Below are positions 11,601 through 23,235 of a stretch of DNA of 64,000 nt, piece after piece. The DNA lies in NCBI GenBank assembly GCA_037102815.1, contig BTPP01000008.1, positions 1 through 64,000 on the forward strand, written 5' to 3'. Origin of the DNA: Neurospora intermedia (Eukaryota; Ascomycota; Sordariomycetes; Sordariales; Sordariaceae). The translations under genes were made by a program, and so were the position numbers. Positions within the stretch are counted from its first letter, which is position 1; each line of letters opens with the position of its first letter. The notes under the pieces are model-generated. The model worked only from the letters and a program-made list of their open reading frames with translations. It ran no database searches and was not told where the DNA came from.

Positions 11601-14600
11601 TAGAAGCGTAATCCTACTGGTGGGAATGGGGACTCAACCAACGGATAATCATCCCATGCCTCCCTGCCAATGCAATACATTTCGAACCTCTATCATCTTT
11701 CCACAATTATTGGCATAATTAACTCCCAGGCGTATCCCTTGGGCATTCGAAAGTCATGGAAAGGGCCAAGAAACTACGAATGGTTGACGTGCTACCAACG
11801 CCAGGAAGGATCGTCTGGTTTACTTGCCCAAATCGTCACCGTTGCCAGCCCAGCATCATCATGCACGACCTATACTAATGGATGTAAGCAAACAGATAAA
11901 GCAAGCGCTATAGATAGCCAGATTATCCTATTTCCTTTTCTTTCATTTGCAACCTTCGTGGAAATCAATACTGAAGAGGTATGGTGTGACTATCCCAACA
12001 TCAACAGACCTGACTGCTGCTTCTTTCAACGGAGTTCAGTCCGTGTTAATAGGTTTGCTAGGCAAGGCAGAACAACACCTAGCCAATTAAGAAAGAATAA
12101 CACTAGCACTGTGTAATCTGCAGATCACACTGGTAACGGGCGAGCCGACATACCCGGTCAGATGCTATGGAACCCAGACCCCGTACTCTACACCGTCTCG
12201 ACTATTCATGGTGAGCTTCATTTTTTTTTTTTTTTTAATTTTTTTTTTTTTTTAATTTTTTTTTTTCTTTCTTTCTTTGGCTTCTATAACACTACATATT
12301 TACGCCATCACAGTCTTCTCTCATATTTCGGGTAAGCTCCGTCTTCATACGCAAAGCCCTTGACTAGTCAACGACTCAGTCGGTTGTCTCTCTTTCTTTG
12401 GATTTTACGAGAAGAAAGTCAGTCTGGCGGTGGACGTTCTGTTACACGATACGAACACAGCTTCATATGCATATTCCGGGGACGGTCTCCGAAAATAGTC
12501 AATGCCGGTGGTCCTGTCGGCTCCCGTTGAACAGATGAACAAAGCGTTCACGGATTACCGATCCTTGTGGTAACGATTCATGGATCTTATAACCTTAAAC
12601 TTTCTACTTCGGATAGTATACTACTCCAGCAGAAGGCTGGTCTGTTCACGCATGGTTTGGCCTTATTCATATCTGCCATCGGTCACAACTGCAAGGTCAG
12701 CCGGTGCCCTTGGTAGGTCAAAGTGACGGCAGGCATGATACCTGGCGCTAGCCCATACTACACTGTACTTCGACGTTTGCGTGATCATCGATTAGTACCC
12801 AAATCACCCCCGCACGCGAATTGGGCTGCCATCTCAAGATCTTGCCGAGTTTTATCCCATCCATGTCCAAACACCTACGTGTGAGAGCCGGTACAATCTT
12901 ATGCGCCAAATTCCAACCATGGGAACTTTAATCACAGCTCACCCTGACTGCTTCCGAGACAAAGTCCAGCTCGCTGTGTGGACATGAATTGTGTGAGGGG
13001 ACGTCTGAATGAACTTTGCCCGCCCGAGGACACTACTTGTATTGGCGCCGCTTTCGCGGGACGTCCTCGGACTTCCTTCCGCTTGGTGGTGGTCTACTGT
13101 AAGTTACAAACGGGGACAGGGGCACCGCGGAGAAAATCCTGCTCCATGTCCATCCCCCCCCCCTGCATGGGCATAATCACAGGCTAGATTATAATCATCA
13201 TTGACCCCATCGACAGGACAAGACGTTAAAGATTTGTTCGTCAGACTCGGCGCAGCACCAACCTATCAGCCACAAGTGACCGGAGTCCATGGCCTTGTTT
13301 TCAGATCCTTCCATGGCCTTCTACCGACGCGCTGCCCTATTCACAAGGGGAACCGCCAATGGACTTCTATCTTACCATCGATCAGACCGATCGGTCGGGA
13401 AGCTTTATCGCGACAACGCCGACACGTGGGGCTATATGTAACAGAGGCTTTGCTCCTCACGCACCAAAATTCGTACGTTTTTCCACCACTGTCTCACGTC
13501 AACATCAGCTTCTCCTTACCGCCGATCACAACATTGCCACCAAGTTCCATAGCTACACTATGTATCGCAGTACATACTACACGGAGCATTCGGGACGAAT
13601 CCTGAATGTTCTTACGCTTCTTGAATCTTCTGCTGGAAAGCTCGTTAGCTTGACACTTACAGAGGGCTCTTCGACCACTTTTTTTTCTGGGGTGTCAACA
13701 GCATCTGATTCTTCATTACTCGCTACGAATAGAGTCAAGCCTTGCTGTATGTGAACATTTGGAGAGAAACGATCAGTTGTTGTTCTTACCTTGGCTTTGG
13801 CCCTGGTTTGGGCTAACAGGAGGATTGAATTCCCTGTTCTCTTCCGTGTCCGAAGACATTGTATTTTGCCCCAGTGTTCAGCTATCCTCAGTACGAGAAA
13901 CTACGATAGGTGAGAGACAGGCAAAGAAGACGCATTTGATCGATAACTGGCGAGTGCCGGGCATCAGGGGAGATACGGTGCGATTTTGGGAAGTATTGTG
14001 GGCCGAGTTGTGCCAGCAGACACCGAATACATGTTCCTAGCTCGATCTGACATGCACCACGAATATCGACATCGCACATCAACATCTCGAGTGCTCGGAA
14101 AGACCCGAGCAGTTACCACTCGCTTTCTTTTTACGTCACTACACACGTGTACGTGAGATCTTACCTACCTACAGGCTGTTCAAGCCCCTGAGGATCTTCT
14201 GGGATCCCTGAGAGAGAGACGTGCAAGCTTTCCTGTGGCTTGTTAACGTTCAAACAATAATGAGGCTACTGAAGCCACTAGGTCTTGGCGGGATCCACTG
14301 GGAAGCGCGGTGTAGCTTGGGCGAATCACATTGTGGTCCCAACGTCAGTTGTTGTTGAAGTCTGAAACACCTCCTTAACTGTCATCTGTCGACGATTGTT
14401 AACATCGCCAAGCACCGGTGTCGGGAGAGGTTGCTCCCGAGACATCGGAGACGAACACCTTTTAAAGCGTCCCAGGTGGGTTCAAACGAAACACAGTTCA
14501 CACACGACGACTTGTCGTTTGGTGAGCCCATGTGTGGTAGGTAGTCTTTTCTTGGAACCACCTGGCGTCCAATGGGTATGGATACCAAACTGGGAAGTTC

Positions 14601-17047
14601 GGTTACCGCTTCGGGGGTGCGGCCGTCAGAATCTGTCGAGATCTATCCTGTCCCTGCTGCACGGATGACAGATGTGCAGGCCCGCTCTTGAACCCTGAAT
14701 CTAAAAATTGACAGCCCTACCTACTTCGGGTTTACGCTCCGGGGATGAGACATATAAAGTCCTATCCCGGTCTCAATGGCGGGCTCAGACTGGACACAGA
14801 AGGACTGGACATCGGAGGCCAAGTGGACTGGGTACCTATAATGAGCTCCGTATTACCTACCTCTACTTACTACCTCTACCTAGTATATCGCGCAAGTTCA
14901 CGGCGTTTCCACTGACGTGTGACCAACGGACCGGCTACATACTTGGAACGACGTAGGGTTTGGTGGCAGCTCTTTCCTTCTAGCTACCGGAGCGGTCTGT
15001 GAACTCTTACGATGGCATCGTACGATAGAGAATCGTCAGAGAAATGTGGCCGGCTGCCTAGAGGTAGGCAGGCATTCTATGTCCCCCTTTTTGAGAGAAG
15101 TGTTGACGACCTGCTGGTTTATATGGAGGCATACAAACGAATGCTTGACGATTTGTGTGATATTTGCGGTGTTTCAGATTAGACCGCCACGGCCAAAGTC
15201 ATGGGTTACTCCATTCCGGGGAGAGTGGAGCCGAAGGTTGAGACTCGTTGAATGACCGGAATAGCACGTCCACGGAATAAAAAGAACTCTTGTGGCGATG
15301 GAGCGAGTTTTTCGATCGGGTTCATACCCTTTTCTCAGCTTCATGTCCGAGCTCAGAGCTACCTCTCTATCTTAGCGCTGACATGTCTCGTTCTGGTTTT
15401 ATATCTGTCAGGATAAAGGAAGCTTGTGAGACAACAGATGGAGATATGATGCTCCATCTAAAATCGAATAATAGGACGGGTCATTATTAGATGATCTACA
15501 AGCGTTTGATACAAAACCCTTGCGCAGAAAGGCTAACACAAGTGAGTGTCTCTCGGGGTAGAGGTAGGCAAGGCATATTCAAGCGAGAGCTGGACACAGG
15601 AAAGGGTTAGGGTTGGGTCGGAGGCACAAGTCGGCTCATCCCTTATCCTGGGATGGCATCCGCGTACACCAAGTCGAACCTGTACGTACCCGGAAGCCTA
15701 TATATAAGGCTTCTGGTTCCCACGCGTAGTGTTCATTCACAGTCAAATACCCGCAAGGGTATTTTGTCTTGTGCTTATTCGGCGAGGGTCGAGTGCTATT
15801 GACTAGCGCCTGCTGTCCCAAAGAGTACCCGCCGGCTTACAAGATTCGGCGCTGGCAGCGCGAAGAACAATGAAAAATGACAGAACTTGCACACTATAAG
15901 CTCGATTTCGTTTGATTAATAAAGCAAGCTACCTAAGTAAGTGCCTTTATTTGGAGAGACAGCAATTCGAATTCGAACAGCGGAAAGAATTCCCCTGCTT
16001 AGGCGACATGGTCGACGGGATGTAATGTCCGTTATGAACACGATGAAGGACTGGAGACATGTGAAAAAAAGTAACGCCTCTCAATCGATCCAGCCCCGGC
16101 GATTGGTCCACAACTGCTATCTGGGTCCTGTTGGGGTAAAAAGCTTCTCCAAAAAGCGCGGGGAAAGAGCAGCGCGCAATCTGGGTGGATGCACATCAGA
16201 TGCATTATTGAAGAACGCTATCGATGCGAGACGCGGAATTACGAAACCGATCAAGCGAGACAGACGTTACGAAAAAAGAAAGAAAAAAAACAAACACACA
16301 GAAGAAAAAAGCTACAAGGGATGTATCCAATACCAGGACACACAAAGTTGCTTTTTGGATGCTATGCGGCTGAATGATCGGCTTTGTGTCTCGAGCTCGA
16401 CAGATAGATGCAAGACCAGCCGGAGAAAAGTGAGAGAGGGTTCGGCCGACATTTCTCGACAGCAGCAAAACCCCCGAGGCGGCACGGTCGGCGCGATATC
16501 ATACTGTGGTAATGTTGCAATCTGGGCGGACTTTTGGTGCCGTCGGGACCCCACTGATTTGAACTGTGATTAAGAATATCGCACCTTCATTGGGCAATAT
16601 GTCTCCCCGTGGCCGGCGTTGCACAACTTTTGCAAAAATCCAGCGATGGCTCGCTCTCTCCCAAGACCAAACAGCCAAAGTTTCCCGCCTGCCGGAGGAG
16701 ACCAAAGACTCGAAAGGGAATAGCGACAGAGCTTCCATCCGACGGCTGCTTCCTTCCCTTCATGGATGTACCTAGTGGTGGGTCATTCTAGAACTTCCGA
16801 TCTAGTTGCAACGTCAAGCATTTGCAAGCAATTGCAAATCATGGTCACCTCAAAGACTCGACTGCTCCCAGTGCAATGGTGTTTTTCTTCTTCTTTTTTT
16901 TTTTCCTCATTTTTTTCTTTCTTTCTTCTGTGTTATTAGGACCCTTGATTGCTCAAATACCTAGCTGTATACTACCTAATGACACCACGTTCCTAGGTAG
17001 CTGTATCTCTATCTCCCTCACTAGGCTTACGGGGTAGGTAGCTGGCC
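8686..17047. other. 8.4-kb gene-poor spacer
   Basis: No ORF here combines an ATG, protein-like composition and splice or domain support. The longest ATG ORF I considered is 13359-13754 plus (131 codons, no recognisable motif). Other content: GTAC-rich stretches at 9060-10150, a T-run tract with AA interruptions at 12220-12278, a short telomere-like TTAGGGTT near 15606, T-rich sequence at 16880-16920, and TAGAGGTA octamers at 14858, 14871, 15059 and 15559. Base composition looks ordinary, not like heavily mutated repeat DNA. Confidence 0.55.
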
Positions 17048-18826
17048 ATGATATCGTCTAGCACCCCTGCCATCGAGGGCAGGGCGCCATCTCAACCCCA
17101 ACCGCAACCCGGTTCCACTTCCAGACTGAGGAACTCCCATTCGCTTGGTATTAGCAACTCGAATACTTCGAGACCAGATAGTATAGGCAGCCGAAGCACA
17201 AAGCAACAAGGAATCGATACCCGCATTGAAGACGAAGTTGAGAATGTCAACTTGCGCCAGGATGACTTCCCTGACTCCCAACCCACCGGCTTCTCAGATG
17301 CCCAGGAACGGCATATCCGCCGCAAGGTAGATCTTCGCCTTTGCACCATCGCAGGAATTCTATGCAGCCTCAACCTCCTCGACAGCAATGTTCTCTCGAG
17401 CGCCGCAGTCACATCGATGCTATCGGATTTGGGACTTGACCAGGGCAATCGCTTTTCCGTCTCCATCTTCATCTTCACCGTAGCGAGCATTATCTTCCAG
17501 CTTCCTTCGACCATTGCCGTGCGCACTTTCGGTCCCCGTATCTGGTTCAGCCTTGTAACATTCTCCTTTGGCATCATCACCCTCTCGACCGGATTCGTCA
17601 AGGACTGGAAGCAGATGATCGCCCTCCGCGTCCTTCTTGGCGCCACAACTTCGAGCATCTATCCCGGCCTCTCCTACCTTATCAGCTGTTGGTATCCACG
17701 TCGCGAACAGCAAGTCCGTTTTGCTTTCATGCAGAGCGGCGAGGTCATCATCCTTGCCACTGGAAGCCTGGTCAACTATGGCCTCCAGCAGCGTGACGGC
17801 GGCGCAGGCCTCGAGGGATGGCGGTGGATGTTCATTGTGCAAGGCCTGTGCACATGCGTGCTCGGCATCGCGACGTACTGGTGGATCGTTGACTTCCCGG
17901 AGAACTCGCACAAGAGCTTCTGGTTCCTGAAGCCGGAAGAAGCTGACATTGCCTCGCGCCGCATCGAAAAAGATCGCGGAGATCTCATTGCCCAAGAGCT
18001 CAGCTTGAGGGCCGTTGTTGTTCATGCCAAGGACTTCAAAATCTGGGTGTTTGCCTGCCTCTTCTTCATGCAGAACGTTGTCTCGACAGCTCTGGCGTAC
18101 TTTGTCCCCATTATCTTGGAGAATGGCCTAGGCTATTCGCCCAACCAGGCAATCATTCTCTCGGCTCCGCCTTACTACTATGCAGTCGTCCCGGTCATCT
18201 TGTCGTCCTTGGTTGCTGATCGGTTCCGGATCAGGGGCCCGATTATTACCTTCAATGCCCTTTGCATGATAACGGGCTTTGCTATCCTTGGGTTTGCCGA
18301 GAATTCCAGGGCTCGCTACTTTGGAGTGTTCCTCGCCACGGGAGCATACGTAGCTAATTGGGCAGCTTTGACTGCCTACCAGGCCAACAATGTGGTCGGG
18401 TAAGTTTGCATCCCATTGTATTGGATTTGTTGCTAGGCACTGACTGTCTTAGACAATGGAAGCGAGTGTTTACCGCTGCCGTGTGCACCATGTTTAACGG
18501 TGCTGGCGGTATTGCTGGCAGCTACATTGTCCGCAATGTCGAAGCTCCGAGATATACCACTGCTGTCTGGGTGTCGATAGGGTAATAATCCCGACTCATC
18601 GCTTTTTGCTGCTGCCTAAACTGACCGCTAGAGGTACCTTTAGGTCTCACATCTTGATGATCTCACTCGTGGGTACTCTTACGATATACTTCTACTTTCG
18701 GAACAACCGGGCTGCGCGCACGAATGGAGCCGTTGAAAGAACCGTAAGCCGATAGTGTGGTCTTTCCAGTAACTGTGAGTGAAGCTAACCTGGACTTTTC
18801 AGGCCGGATTCCGGTACACATACTAG
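17048..18826 (+). CDS. MFS permease, anion:cation symporter (allantoate/Dal5-like) type
   Basis: Four exons (17048-18399, 18453-18581, 18632-18743, 18803-18826) give 538 residues. A ~90-residue cytosolic tail precedes the family signature RRKVDLRLCTIAGILCSLNL at the start of helix 1. About twelve membrane helices follow, with the loop motif ISCWYPRREQQVR between helices 4 and 5 and GWRWMFIVQGLCT at helix 6. This pattern marks the ACS group, which carries organic anions such as allantoate, nicotinate, pantothenate or biotin precursors; the substrate cannot be told from sequence. The introns sit in the last third, and the final exon is only eight codons including the stop. It lies in the plasma membrane by family. 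Upstream is the 8-kb spacer; downstream is an alcohol-dehydrogenase relic. Confidence 0.9.
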
Positions 18827-19432
18827 GTAATTTTCTTGGTTTTCTATACACACTCCTCCGATATACCCATTTGTCCATTATATACCCTCGAACATGCATA
18901 TTTAGATGATCTTTTGAATATAATCATCAGTTGTTGTAATCACTCAACCTACCTACCTCTACTTTTCAAAGACAACCTCAGTATCCACTCCGCGTGCACC
19001 ATCTTCATACGGTATTTGTACCACAATGTAACAGAGCTTTAGATGTCCCTTTATTCACCTTGCCTTTTTACAATATCCCCCCTCAAGGTTCGCGACAACA
19101 AAAAGCCGCTTGATCACAGGCCATGTTAGAGCAAGTGGTCCTTTCAACTGGGTACCTAGGTACTTTCAGGTTCTAGGTTTTTCCATTATTAGCATTAACG
19201 ACTGAGCTTTGCAGTGTAAGTGTGGTTTAAAAGCTGGGTCTATCGATCCCTCAGTGTCACGCATCTGCCCGTGCACGCACAGCCATAGCAACCGGGAACA
19301 TAGACGGAGTAACATACGCTTAATACAAGAGCTGACTCTAAAATCGACTCAAGCGTCTGGTCTTAATGCCTCTACCCTATAGAGGTTACCAACACGTGCC
19401 CAGGTATACCTACTTTAGCTTGCCTGCCTTCA
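18827..19432. other. Spacer
   Basis: This is the 3' flank of the permease. It contains one TACCTCTA octamer (18954) next to ACCTACCT repeats. I see no gene. Confidence 0.6.
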
Positions 19433-19580
19433 TTAGCTCAAAAACGCCGTGTCCGCCTCTTCCAGCGGGAACTTCTCAACAAAGCACTTGATCCCATACG
19501 ACTTGGCAAACTGGATCGCCTCCTCTGCATCCAGCGTTCTTTACGACAGCCACCCATGCACCATCAACTGCTGCAATATC
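19433..19580 (-). pseudogene. 3'-end relic of a medium-chain (alcohol) dehydrogenase
   Basis: The minus strand reads DAEEAIQFAKSYGIKCFVEK followed by FPLEEADTAFLS and a stop at 19435-19433. This is the typical C-terminal segment of zinc-type alcohol dehydrogenase/quinone oxidoreductase proteins. Immediately upstream a different frame reads VDGAWVAVVKNAG, so the frame is broken near 19541. The catalytic and Rossmann parts are absent, and nothing further upstream resembles the family. The final residues expected after FPLEEADTAF in such enzymes are also missing. It is therefore a fragment of about 50 codons rather than a gene. Confidence 0.6.
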
Positions 19581-20527
19581 AACACCCTTGTTTCAATCTC
19601 CACCGGCCCTGCGCATGAATTCTTGGGCTGTAGTACCTAGTAACATCATGGGGAGCAGCTGCCATTGTACTTGTACCTTTCTCAACACAGGATATATCCT
19701 GAAAGGTCGAAGAACACAAAACGGATAGCTTAATCACTGTTAAGAATATGCAATTCTGATTATTTATGTTAGGCTGTCTTTTGCGTATATGCATTTCGAG
19801 TGTCCCATAGGGTACTCGGACATTTGTTAAACGATGAGATGAAAGGATGGTCCCGAAAGTTCAAGTCACACCCCGGATTTACAGAGGATCTGCCCTAGAA
19901 TCGATCGCTATTGGCCCAACCGCATTAGAGTTAATGGCTGCTATAAATTGGTCGTAGTTCGTTGCAACGTTGAATGAAGGAACATAGGTACCTACTGTCT
20001 TGGAAAGCCACAGAAGTCTTTCACTGCACTACTTTCTATATGTATAATTCTTGAAAATTGTAAGGTGAGAGCAGTTTGCTCCCCTAAAAATGATTCAGGA
20101 TGATGGGCTTGGAATCTCCTACCTATACCCTGAGACATTAATGGTGGGGCGTACCTCCTCTTTTGGCTCCACAATTCAGTGGGCTTCGAACAACGCATGC
20201 ACAGCGAAGAGGAAATCCGCTAAAACGACAGTGTCAGACGGCGCCTCGGCGAAGGTGATAGGTTCAGCGGCAAGGACTCATGCGGCGGTCCAGGCACAAG
20301 GACAGCAAACACTGTCTGTTTAAAGCGGAAGTGACCTCATCACAAACAACGACGCGCACTCCACATTTGACATATCAAATCCTTCCGCTTTGGGTTTTAC
20401 AAGAAACCTAAACTCAACAAGTTCAACCCAACACACCCAACTGCTCCATCTGCTTTCATTACCTGTACGGGCGCAACTTCAACTATCCTGTGCAAGGTCG
20501 GGTAACGACAAAGGACAGCTTGCCGTC
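19581..20527. other. Spacer and 5' flank of the DUF1624 gene
   Basis: I see no supported ORF. The reading frame of the next gene is open back to 20390 but contains no ATG before 20528, so this part is leader. Confidence 0.6.
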
Positions 20528-22228
20528 ATGAAGACGCAAGAACCACCTGATAGCAACCGACCGCCGGCGCAGGCGTGCCAGGTCGACATTCCAGAGCAGC
20601 CGGACTCGGCTGTCCAGGAAACCTCGTTTGCGGCTGATGCCTACGACGCATCCTCCGACCTCCAGGTTCTCGACCACGAACCGATCCCGGACGAAGAGTG
20701 GCATGCCCAGAACGGACAATCATCTGCTCTGGAGTCCCAATCCAATCATCAGCATGGCACCTACGGTTATGGTTACGGCTCCTTCCCCCGCACGCTCAGG
20801 ACCGGCCATGATGGCCATCACAAGTCCACCGCCCGCGCCCTTGCGCCCGACCTCCTGCGAGGATTGTTGATGGTTCTCATGGCTCTTGATCACAACTCCA
20901 TGGTCCTGCAATCATGGGACCATGGGACTGCTCCTCAGGGCGAAAACGACTCGATCCCCGTTCACGAGTGGAATCGCCCGATTGCTCACCATATTCGGGT
21001 GCTAACCCACCTATGCGCCCCGGGCTTTACCTTCCTTCTCGGCATGGGCATCGTCTACTTTGGTCGGTCTCGAACCAACCTAGGCTGGTCCACAACTCGC
21101 ATGGCCTGGCATTTCTTCACGAGAGCAGTCGTCTTAACCCTGGTCATGATCGTCATAGGCTTGGGCATCACCTTGGGAGATATCTGGTTCCTCAATATCG
21201 TCTTGTTTGCCTTAGCTGTCGACTATCTCCTCTCGGGATTGATCTGGCTTGTGACCGCCAAGACGGAGAAGATGCTCGCCTTCATCATCCTAAAGGTGCT
21301 CCCGGAGAAAAAGGACGACGATGCCACCGAACCGCTGCTGGCTAACCGCCGAGGGGTAGAGGATATCGCCCCCGACAGGGCCATCATTCGTGCCGCCGAC
21401 ATCTCCTGGCACATCCACAACGTGGTGCTCTCGGCCCTCGCAGTCGTGACCATTTGGTGGAACATCTGGCTCAGTCCCACCAACGGCCACTGCGGCGTCG
21501 AACCCGTTCAAAAGCTCCCCGACACCATCTTGGCTCGCATCTGGTTCTACCGGGTCTTTGATACAGATTGGCGAATCATTTCCGTCTTCCCCCCACTGGC
21601 CTGGATTTCATTCGCCATTCTCGGTCTCGTAGCCGGCCGCATCATCCTCGCCCGCTCGTGGAGCACCAAGGCCATCGCCATTGGCAACCTCCTCGCCGGC
21701 ATTGTCTTTACCATTGTTTTTGTTGGCACCCGCTTCCTCAACGCCGGAAACCTTTCTGAAGGGTGCCTCCATATGCCCGAGCACGAAAGGCCCGACGCCC
21801 CCGACAATCAGTACCTCGCCTCCTGGCGGTCCTTCATCTACCTGATTAAATACCCGCCTGACGTGGCCTTTTGGGCCTTCACCATGGCGGGCAACCTCTT
21901 TCTTTTTGCCTTTTTTAGCGTCATTCCCCCGCGTCTTGCCACCATTATCTTTGAACCCCTCCTGGTGTTTGGCACATCAGCGTTGTTTTTCTTTGTCGGC
22001 CATTTGACGCTGCAGTTTGCGCTGGCTAAACCCGTGAGGCACTGGTTTGGACATGAGCTTGCGCACCCGGATCCTTGGAACCCGGACCAACCGGCGGTGG
22101 GAGTAGATAACTTGTGGATATTCTTTGGATTCTGGCTTTTGGTGTTGGCTATACTGTATCCGCTTTGCAAGTGGTATGGCGCGTTTAAGAGGAGGAGAGG
22201 GTCGGATTCGATTTTCAGGTTCTTTTAG
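20528..22228 (+). CDS. HGSNAT-like (DUF1624) polytopic membrane protein
   Basis: A single exon of 566 residues. The first ATG in frame is at 20528. The first ~110 residues are hydrophilic. The membrane part opens with RALAPDLLRGLLMVLMALDH, the hallmark of the heparan-alpha-glucosaminide N-acetyltransferase catalytic-domain family, followed by HLCAPGFTFLLGMGIVYFG. About nine to ten further hydrophobic segments follow, split by a soluble loop (KVLPEKKDDDATEPLLANRR). The animal enzyme moves acetyl groups across the lysosomal membrane. Fungi lack heparan sulfate, so the substrate here is unknown; a vacuolar or other membrane acyltransferase is an inference. The tail KWYGAFKRRRGSDSIFRFF is basic. 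Confidence 0.85.
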   Translation: MKTQEPPDSNRPPAQACQVDIPEQPDSAVQETSFAADAYDASSDLQVLDHEPIPDEEWHAQNGQSSALESQSNHQHGTYGYGYGSFPRTLRTGHDGHHKSTARALAPDLLRGLLMVLMALDHNSMVLQSWDHGTAPQGENDSIPVHEWNRPIAHHIRVLTHLCAPGFTFLLGMGIVYFGRSRTNLGWSTTRMAWHFFTRAVVLTLVMIVIGLGITLGDIWFLNIVLFALAVDYLLSGLIWLVTAKTEKMLAFIILKVLPEKKDDDATEPLLANRRGVEDIAPDRAIIRAADISWHIHNVVLSALAVVTIWWNIWLSPTNGHCGVEPVQKLPDTILARIWFYRVFDTDWRIISVFPPLAWISFAILGLVAGRIILARSWSTKAIAIGNLLAGIVFTIVFVGTRFLNAGNLSEGCLHMPEHERPDAPDNQYLASWRSFIYLIKYPPDVAFWAFTMAGNLFLFAFFSVIPPRLATIIFEPLLVFGTSALFFFVGHLTLQFALAKPVRHWFGHELAHPDPWNPDQPAVGVDNLWIFFGFWLLVLAILYPLCKWYGAFKRRRGSDSIFRFF

Positions 22229-23235
22229 GTTGGTGAAGGGGTCGAAAGGTTGGGTGAAGAGGAATGTACCTCCAGTTGAATACCTCTGGAGGTGGGTCTA
22301 GGTCTGGTAGAAAATGTTGTACTACAGGTTTTCCTGTTTCCAAGGTCCGTCTCGTGCACGCCGCTTTAGTGAAGCTGGCTTTGTGCTCATTGGTTCCTTT
22401 TTTCTCTCTCTTTCTCGTGTCGGTTCTAAGCGATTCCAATCATGCGATCTCAGGTCTGGACGTTTTCCAGGGCCGTTACTATTCGGGTACTTTTTTCGAA
22501 CACCTAGCATCACGTACTAGGACGACAAGATGCTCACGATCGCCCCGAAGTAAATTTCCTCGAGGATCAGCGCCGTGTTGATGGACTAGGTAGGCTGGAG
22601 ATCTACCTAGACTGAAGGTATCAAGCATGTCATGTTTCGAATATCGATCTTCAACTCGGCAGTTTACGACAGGAAAACCCAAGAACCTTTGCAAGAGGAG
22701 AGGCTATATTGCGGAGCATGATGACTTGTTAGCAAGGGCCTGGCGTTAGCATTTGACAGGACGTATTTCCGTGCTAACAAGAGATAGGCCTCAAGACTCT
22801 CGCTATCACTTCATCGACACTCGACCTGTTTGAACTTAGGAGTGTGAGGTATGGAGGGGACGTTTATTTAACGCAGCAGTCGGGTGCAAAAACAGAAAAA
22901 AAGAGGCACGGACGCAGGCAAAATGTTCGATTGTTCGTGCCTTGACTTTGAAATAAATTTAGGTTGAAAAGCAGGAAGAAAAAGACCCAAGGGTATCATA
23001 CGGTTATCAGAAAAGAAACCCCAACCCGGTACAGCCACGCCACCGACCTAAAAGAAAAAAAGACCCATCGCTTTCCAGTGCAGAAATTCACCCGCAGATT
23101 ACGCTAGAACCACAAACGCCAATCCCAAACCGCTCCAACATCTCCTCACATTTGGGGCTTCGTGAGTGTAAGTCGAAGAACCCGTACTCCGCAGACAACG
23201 CCTTTGGAATCCCAACCACCCTCTAATCCCCCCCC
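22229..23235. other. Convergent 3' flanks
   Basis: This lies between the plus-strand DUF1624 gene and the minus-strand low-complexity gene. I see no gene, only short overlapping ORFs. Confidence 0.6.

Noticed and set aside
12220-12278. T-run tract as a retroposon poly(A) tail
   Set aside because: No target-site duplication and no recognisable element body on either side.
13359-13754. 131-codon ATG ORF in the long spacer
   Set aside because: No motif, no codon preference visible, and overlapping ORFs in another frame on the same strand look equally good.
15604-15617. Telomere-like TTAGGGTT
   Set aside because: Too short (about two units) to mean an interstitial telomere.
20390-20527. N-terminal extension of the DUF1624 protein
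   Set aside because: The open frame lacks an ATG; only a TTG is available, so translation is placed at 20528.
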